Below are positions 59,904 to 64,000 of a DNA stretch of 64,000 bases, piece by piece. Both the position numbers and the translations under genes were made by a program. Under the pieces are notes generated by a model. That model did no database searches and was not told where the DNA came from. It saw nothing but the letters and a program-made list of their open reading frames with translations. Every line of letters starts with the position of its first letter. Positions within the stretch are counted from its first letter, which is position 1. The stretch is from positions 1,488,001-1,552,000 of the forward strand of contig NZ_QPMJ01000002.1 in assembly GCF_003369835.1 (NCBI RefSeq), in the 5' to 3' direction. This DNA is from Halorussus rarus. Lineage in GTDB: Archaea; Halobacteriota; Halobacteria; Halobacteriales; Haladaptataceae.

Positions 59904-60773
59904 TCAGCGGTCCGCCCGGTCGAGCGCGGCGAGCGCCTCGGCGGCCTCGCGGGTGGCCGCGAGCAGGTCGCGGGCGCGGGCGACGTCGTCGGTCTGCTCG
60001 GCCTGGCGCGCGAGAGCCGAGAGCTTCCGGACCAGCGACTCGCGAGCGGTCGCGAGGTCGCCGCCGCCGGACGCGGCCGCGTCGGGCGAGGCCGCCGAGT
60101 GGCCGTGGACGTGGTCGCGGCCGGCCTCGGTTCCGGCGCCGCGGTCGCGCGCGGAGCGCCGGGAGCCCCGCCCACGACGGTCGTCGGCCGGTCGATCCCG
60201 GACCGACTCGCGGCGGCCGCGGGCCGGTTCCCCGCGACGGTCGTCGCCGGATTGCGACGGCGGACTGCGCACGTCCGACCGGTCGACGTGCCGGTCGCCG
60301 ACCCGGACGCCCTCGATCTCGACGCGGGGTTGGTCGTCGGCGTCGCCGGCCTGCTCGCTCGGTTGCGAGTCGCCGGTGGCTTCGGCGGGTACGGCATCGT
60401 CGTCGGCACTCAAATCCGGGTCGGGGCCGGCCTGGGCTTGCGCCGCGTCCTCGGCGGACTGGCCCGACGCTTCGGCGGACCGGCCGGCCGACTCGGCGGG
60501 CTGGCCGGACTGGTCGACGCCCTCGCCGTTCTGCTGTTGGGCCTGGGCCTGCGCGTCGGCCTCGTGCTGGCAGGTCGGGCAGAACTCCTGGCCGTCGTAG
60601 CGGAAGATGGGGTCGCCACAGCGGTCGCAGTGCTTGCCCGTCATGGTCGCGCCCTGGAGCAGGAGCTCGCTCATCCGGCGCGTGTTCTCCCGGTCCTTCT
60701 GGTCCTGCTCGTACTTCTCCCGGAGTTTCTCGCGCTCGGCCTCCTTGTCGAAGCCTGAGTCGTCGCTGCTCAT
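59904..60773 (-). CDS. Zinc-ribbon Sjogren/scleroderma autoantigen 1 family protein
   Basis: A 289-residue protein. Residues about 1-65 form the family part: helix ([20 protein letters not shown]), then [20 protein letters not shown] with CPTCQ as the zinc ribbon. A long, low-complexity middle follows, rich in Gln, Ala, Ser, Asp and Arg. The last 55 residues form a helical region ([20 protein letters not shown], then [20 protein letters not shown]). The eukaryotic relative SSSCA1/ZNRD2 links to telomere and ubiquitin proteins. The archaeal role is not known. Start 60773 is fixed by the helix; the longer frame runs into mdh upstream DNA. Confidence 0.83.
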   Translation of the reverse strand: MSSDDSGFDKEAEREKLREKYEQDQKDRENTRRMSELLLQGATMTGKHCDRCGDPIFRYDGQEFCPTCQHEADAQAQAQQQNGEGVDQSGQPAESAGRSAEASGQSAEDAAQAQAGPDPDLSADDDAVPAEATGDSQPSEQAGDADDQPRVEIEGVRVGDRHVDRSDVRSPPSQSGDDRRGEPARGRRESVRDRPADDRRGRGSRRSARDRGAGTEAGRDHVHGHSAASPDAAASGGGDLATARESLVRKLSALARQAEQTDDVARARDLLAATREAAEALAALDRADR

Positions 60774-60966
60774 GTACGTGAGAAGGCGTTCCGTCCCGAA
60801 AAGTCTCCGGTCTCGCGACCCGGGCGGCCGGCGGGGGCTAGCGCAGTGGATTCCGCCGGATTTTCGACTGTCGTCGAACGAGCGAAACGTCGCGCGACGT
60901 CTTACGGGGTCGGTATTCGGGGGTTCCGAAGCGCTTAACCGAATAGCGGGAGGGGTTTTACGTGGT

Positions 60967-61881
60967 ATGACGAAAATCAGCGTGGTCGGCGCGGCCGGAA
61001 CCGTCGGGGCCGCGGCGGCGTACAACATCGCGCTCCGGGACATCGCGGACGAACTGGTGCTCGTGGACATCCCGGACAAGGAGGAGGACACCGTCGGCCA
61101 GGCGGCCGACGTGAACCACGGCGCGGCGTACGACGCCAACACGGTCGTCCGGCAGGGCGGCTACGAGGCCACCGAGGGCTCGGACGTGGTCGTCATCACC
61201 GCCGGCATCCCGCGCCAGCCCGGCCAGACCCGCATCGACCTCGCGGGCGACAACGCGCCCATCATGGAGGACATCGGCTCCTCCGTCGCGGAGTACAACG
61301 ACGACTTCGTGACCGTCACGACCTCGAACCCGGTCGACCTGCTCAACCGCCACCTCTACGAGACCGGCGAGCGGTCGCGCGAGAAGGTCGTCGGCTTCGG
61401 CGGCCGGCTCGACTCCGCGCGGTTCCGCTACGTCCTCAGCCAGCGCTTCGACGAGCCCGTGCGGAACGTCGAGGCGACCATCCTGGGCGAGCACGGCGAC
61501 GCCCAGGTCCCGGTGTTCTCGAAGGTCCGCGCCAACGGCAAGGACCCCGAGTTCAGCGACGCCGAGAAGGAGGAGATCCTCGAGGAGCTCCAGCAGAGCG
61601 CGATGAACGTCATCGAGAAGAAGGGCGCGACCGAGTGGGGTCCCGCCACCGGCGTCGGCCACATGGTCGAGGCCATCGTTCGGAACACCGGCGAGGTCAT
61701 CCCGGGCTCCCTCAAGCTCGAGGGCGAGTACGGCCACGACGACGTGGCGCTGGGCGTCCCGCTGAAGCTCGGCGCGAACGGCGTCGAGGAGGTCGTCGAG
61801 TGGGACCTGACCGAGTTCGAGCGCGAGCAGCTCGGCGAGGCCGCCGACAAGCTCTCCGAGCAGTACGACGAGATCGCGTAA
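60967..61881 (+). CDS. mdh: Malate dehydrogenase
   Basis: A 304-residue NAD(P)-dependent enzyme of the LDH-like malate dehydrogenase family. Motifs: [19 protein letters not shown] (Rossmann), [16 protein letters not shown] with the substrate Arg residues, [29 protein letters not shown] with the catalytic His and a C-terminal [19 protein letters not shown]. The malate-type Arg replaces the Gln of lactate dehydrogenase. Highly acidic, as in the well-studied Haloarcula enzyme. Converts malate and oxaloacetate in the citric acid cycle. Divergent from the zinc-ribbon gene; structured repeat A follows. Confidence 0.95.
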   Translation: MTKISVVGAAGTVGAAAAYNIALRDIADELVLVDIPDKEEDTVGQAADVNHGAAYDANTVVRQGGYEATEGSDVVVITAGIPRQPGQTRIDLAGDNAPIMEDIGSSVAEYNDDFVTVTTSNPVDLLNRHLYETGERSREKVVGFGGRLDSARFRYVLSQRFDEPVRNVEATILGEHGDAQVPVFSKVRANGKDPEFSDAEKEEILEELQQSAMNVIEKKGATEWGPATGVGHMVEAIVRNTGEVIPGSLKLEGEYGHDDVALGVPLKLGANGVEEVVEWDLTEFEREQLGEAADKLSEQYDEIA

Positions 61882-62010
61882 CGACGATATCGCGTCGCGA
61901 GTTCCGAATCGGCCTTTTTCTGGGCGAGTGTCTCCGGCGAGTCGAGTGCGAGCACCTCGACTGACGTTGTTCTGGTTCGCGATTATGGACCAGTTTACCT
62001 GCGGTGGGAC

Positions 62011-62135
62011 TGAAAGGGGCCGTCCGGTCGCGGGCCGGAGGCCCGTGGTCGTCTGACCGACCCCTATCCGAAGGCGAGCGAAGCGAGCCGAGGATATGTC
62101 GGTCAGTGACCGCGACCGGGCGGGGGCTTTCGAGA
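62011..62135 (+). repeat. Structured repeat A, copy 2
   Basis: Same ends as the copy at 37381: TGAAAGGGGCCG and CGGGGGCTTTCGAG. CCGTCCGGTCGCG (62021-62032 region) pairs with CGCGACCGGGCGG (62111-62123), with one G-T wobble where copy 1 has a G-C pair. Inside: CGGGCC-gga-GGCCCG (62031-62045), CTGACCGAC/GTCGGTCAG (62052-62106) and GGC-gagcgaagcga-GCC with the loop also found in hemD. It fills much of the 392-base gap between mdh and hel308; no other gene lies there. Confidence 0.8.
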
Positions 62136-62202
62136 CCGAACTGACCACGCTTCTGTTGGCGCTGAACCCGGGTTGACCATCACAATCACACATCCTGACC
62201 CG

Positions 62203-62213
62203 ACAGTTTAAAC
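62203..62213 (+). promoter_or_regulatory. TATA-like box of the hel308 message
   Basis: ACAGTTTAAAC, about 28-35 bases before ATG 62239. This places transcription start near the ATG of a 12-codon mini-frame, not at the hel308 GTG. Confidence 0.5.
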
Positions 62214-62238
62214 CAGAAGACGCGCCAAGGGCGGGGTA

Positions 62239-62277
62239 ATGACTACTTTCGTCTCCCGCGGGCGGTGGTCGGCGTGA
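62239..62277 (+). CDS. Possible 12-codon leader peptide of hel308
   Basis: ATG 62239 opens a 12-residue frame ([12 protein letters not shown]) whose TGA overlaps the hel308 GTG start by four bases (GTGA). The TATA-like box lies about 30 bases upstream, so the mini-frame would start the message as a leaderless codon. Whether it is translated is unknown. Confidence 0.3.
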   Translation: MTTFVSRGRWSA

Positions 62278-64000
62278 CCGTCGCCATCGACGACATCCCC
62301 GACCTGCCCGACGGCGTGGCCGACCACTTCCGCGAGCAGGGCATCGAGGAGCTCTACCCGCCCCAGGGCGAGGCGGTCGAGGCCGGCGTCGCCGACGGCG
62401 AGAGCGTGGTCGCCAGCGTCCCGACCGCCAGCGGCAAGACCCTCATCGCCGAACTGGCGATGCTGACCAGCGTCGCCCGCGGCGGGAAGGCCCTCTACAT
62501 CGTCCCGCTCCGCGCGCTCGCCAGCGAGAAGAAGGCGGAGTTCGAGGAGTTCGAGCAGTACGGAATCGAGGTGGGAGTCTCGACCGGCAACTACGACAGC
62601 GACGGCGACTGGCTGGCCCAGAAGGACATCATCGTCGCGACCAGCGAGAAGGTCGACTCGCTCGTCCGGAACGGCGCCCAGTGGGTCGACGACCTGACCT
62701 GCGTGGTCGCCGACGAGGTCCACCTGGTCGACTCGAAGAACCGCGGGCCCACGCTGGAGGTCACCCTCGCGAAGCTCCGGAAGCTCAACGAGAACCTCCA
62801 GACGGTCGCGCTCTCGGCCACGGTCGGCAACGCCGGGGAGATCGCCGAGTGGCTCGACGCCACCCTCGTCGACTCGACGTGGCGACCCATCGACCTCCAG
62901 AAGGGCGTCCTCTACGGGCAGGCGCTCCACCTCGACGACGGGTCGAAGAAGCAGATATCCAGAGGCAACGAGAAGGCCACCGCCGCGCTGGTCGAGGACA
63001 CCCTCTCCGACGAGGGCTCCTCGCTGGTGTTCGTCAACTCCCGGCGCAACGCCGAGGCCGCGGCCCGGCGGCTCGGCGACGTGACCCGCGACTACCTCGC
63101 GCCCGAGGAGCGCCAGGAGCTCGCCGACGTCGCCGCCGAGATCCGGGACGCCAGCGACACCCAGACAAGTGACGACCTGGCCGACGCCGTCGAGAAGGGC
63201 GCGGCGTTCCACCACGCCGGGCTCTCCTCGCGGAGCCGCGAGCTGGTCGAGGACGCCTTCCGCGACCGGCTCGTGAAGGTCATCTCGGCGACGCCGACCC
63301 TGGCGGCGGGGGTCAACACGCCCTCCCGCCGGGTCATCGTCCGGGACTGGCGGCGCTACGACGGCGACGTCGGCGGGATGCAGCCCCTGGACGTGCTGGA
63401 GGTCCACCAGATGTTCGGGCGGGCCGGCCGGCCCGGGCTCGACCCCTACGGCGAGGCGGTGCTCATCGCGAACAGCCACGACGAGCTCGACGAGCTGTTC
63501 GACCGCTACGTCTGGGCCGACCCCGAGCCGGTCAGGTCGAAGCTCGCGGCCGAGCCCGCGCTCCGGACCCACATCCTCGCGACCGTCGCCTCCGGATTCG
63601 CCGACTCCGAGGACGAACTGGTCTCGTTCCTCGAGCGCACGCTCTACGCGACCCAGACCGACGAGACCGGCCGGCTCGAAACGGTGACCCAGAACGTGCT
63701 GGAGTACCTCGAGCGCAACGAGTTCCTCGAACGCGAGGACGGTGGATTGCGCGCAACGGGGCTCGGCCACCGCGTCTCGCAGCTGTACGTCGACCCGATG
63801 AGCGCCGCGGAGATCATCGACGGCATCCGATCGGCCGACGACCGGCCCACCGCGTTCGGCCTCTTCCACCTGGTCGCGCGCACCCCCGACATGTACGAGC
63901 TCTACCTCCGGTCGGGCGACCGCGAGGAGTACACCGAGCTCGCCTACGAGCGCGAGTCGGAGTTCCTCGGGTCGATGCCCTCGGAGTTCGAGGACCACGC
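62274..64000 (+). CDS. hel308: Hel308-type DNA helicase, 3' end beyond window
   Basis: The first 575 residues of a superfamily-2 helicase. Visible motifs: [20 protein letters not shown] (Q-motif region), Walker [26 protein letters not shown] in [16 protein letters not shown], then [34 protein letters not shown] and [16 protein letters not shown]. The winged-helix domain follows (residues about 430-510); the ratchet and HLH parts lie mostly beyond the window end. Hel308 unwinds lagging-strand forks and removes proteins. The GTG start 62274 overlaps the mini-frame; GTG 62265 is also possible. Confidence 0.93.
   Translation, partial: MTVAIDDIPDLPDGVADHFREQGIEELYPPQGEAVEAGVADGESVVASVPTASGKTLIAELAMLTSVARGGKALYIVPLRALASEKKAEFEEFEQYGIEVGVSTGNYDSDGDWLAQKDIIVATSEKVDSLVRNGAQWVDDLTCVVADEVHLVDSKNRGPTLEVTLAKLRKLNENLQTVALSATVGNAGEIAEWLDATLVDSTWRPIDLQKGVLYGQALHLDDGSKKQISRGNEKATAALVEDTLSDEGSSLVFVNSRRNAEAAARRLGDVTRDYLAPEERQELADVAAEIRDASDTQTSDDLADAVEKGAAFHHAGLSSRSRELVEDAFRDRLVKVISATPTLAAGVNTPSRRVIVRDWRRYDGDVGGMQPLDVLEVHQMFGRAGRPGLDPYGEAVLIANSHDELDELFDRYVWADPEPVRSKLAAEPALRTHILATVASGFADSEDELVSFLERTLYATQTDETGRLETVTQNVLEYLERNEFLEREDGGLRATGLGHRVSQLYVDPMSAAEIIDGIRSADDRPTAFGLFHLVARTPDMYELYLRSGDREEYTELAYERESEFLGSMPSEFEDH

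Overview
The window is from a halophilic archaeon of the class Halobacteria. The coding DNA is very GC-rich with G/C at the third codon position. The proteins are strongly acidic. Promoters look archaeal, with a TATA-like box about 25-30 bases before many start codons, so many messages are probably leaderless. Several genes belong to families known only or mainly from haloarchaea (HalOD1, Cmi4, DUF5518, DUF5783, DUF5828). I cannot fix the genus. No rRNA, tRNA, CRISPR array, insertion sequence or prophage gene was found, so this is ordinary chromosome with a few patches that look acquired or repeat-rich.

Layout. 1-8,900: two lipoproteins, a DUF5828 protein, a Pit-type phosphate transporter, a CNNM/CorC-like membrane protein, a glutaredoxin-like plus redoxin pair, a Sua5/YrdC tRNA-modification enzyme, a HalOD1 protein, a stand-alone Cas4-like protein and the HTH protein Cmi4. 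8,950-11,030: a complete biotin ECF transporter (bioY, ATPase, EcfT) behind a BirA-like palindrome. 11,190-14,400: a membrane-anchored HdrD/GlpC-like iron-sulfur oxidoreductase and a DedA protein. 14,600-27,150: haem genes hemB, hemL, hemC and hemD, interleaved with MscS, cupin, an AmtB-GlnK fusion, small membrane proteins and a Na/Ca exchanger. 27,170-28,420: kptA boxed between long inverted repeats. 28,500-34,550: a RecJ/GAN-like DHH nuclease, a DUF5783 protein, an iron-siderophore binding lipoprotein under DtxR-like boxes, a NifU-domain scaffold and a sulfatase-superfamily enzyme. 34,600-42,960: a flippase-like membrane protein, a ketopantoate-reductase-like enzyme, a rubredoxin-like protein, and DNA polymerase D large subunit with a mini-intein, coupled to a PPC/DUF296 protein. 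43,250-50,100: a five-gene peptide/nickel-type ABC transporter operon. 50,100-64,000: CBS protein, glyS, dolichol-kinase-like gene, gntP, hef, a small tandem-repeat protein, UspA, a zinc-ribbon protein, mdh and the 5' part of hel308.

How the genes work together. Haem synthesis (hemB, hemL, hemC, hemD) and replication-fork repair (PolD large subunit, GAN/RecJ-like nuclease, Hef, Hel308) are both over-represented. Uptake systems (phosphate, biotin, ammonium, iron, peptide/nickel, gluconate) form the third theme, and three of them have visible candidate operators.

Most notable: a set of dispersed structured repeats, called A, B and C here. They have conserved ends or loops and stems that differ in sequence but still pair. 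Copies lie downstream of unrelated genes (cmi4, polC, panE-like, mdh), on both sides of kptA as a large inverted pair, and even in frame inside hemD. The paired changes between the hemD copy and the copy upstream of kptA suggest that hairpin shape, not sequence, is what is kept.
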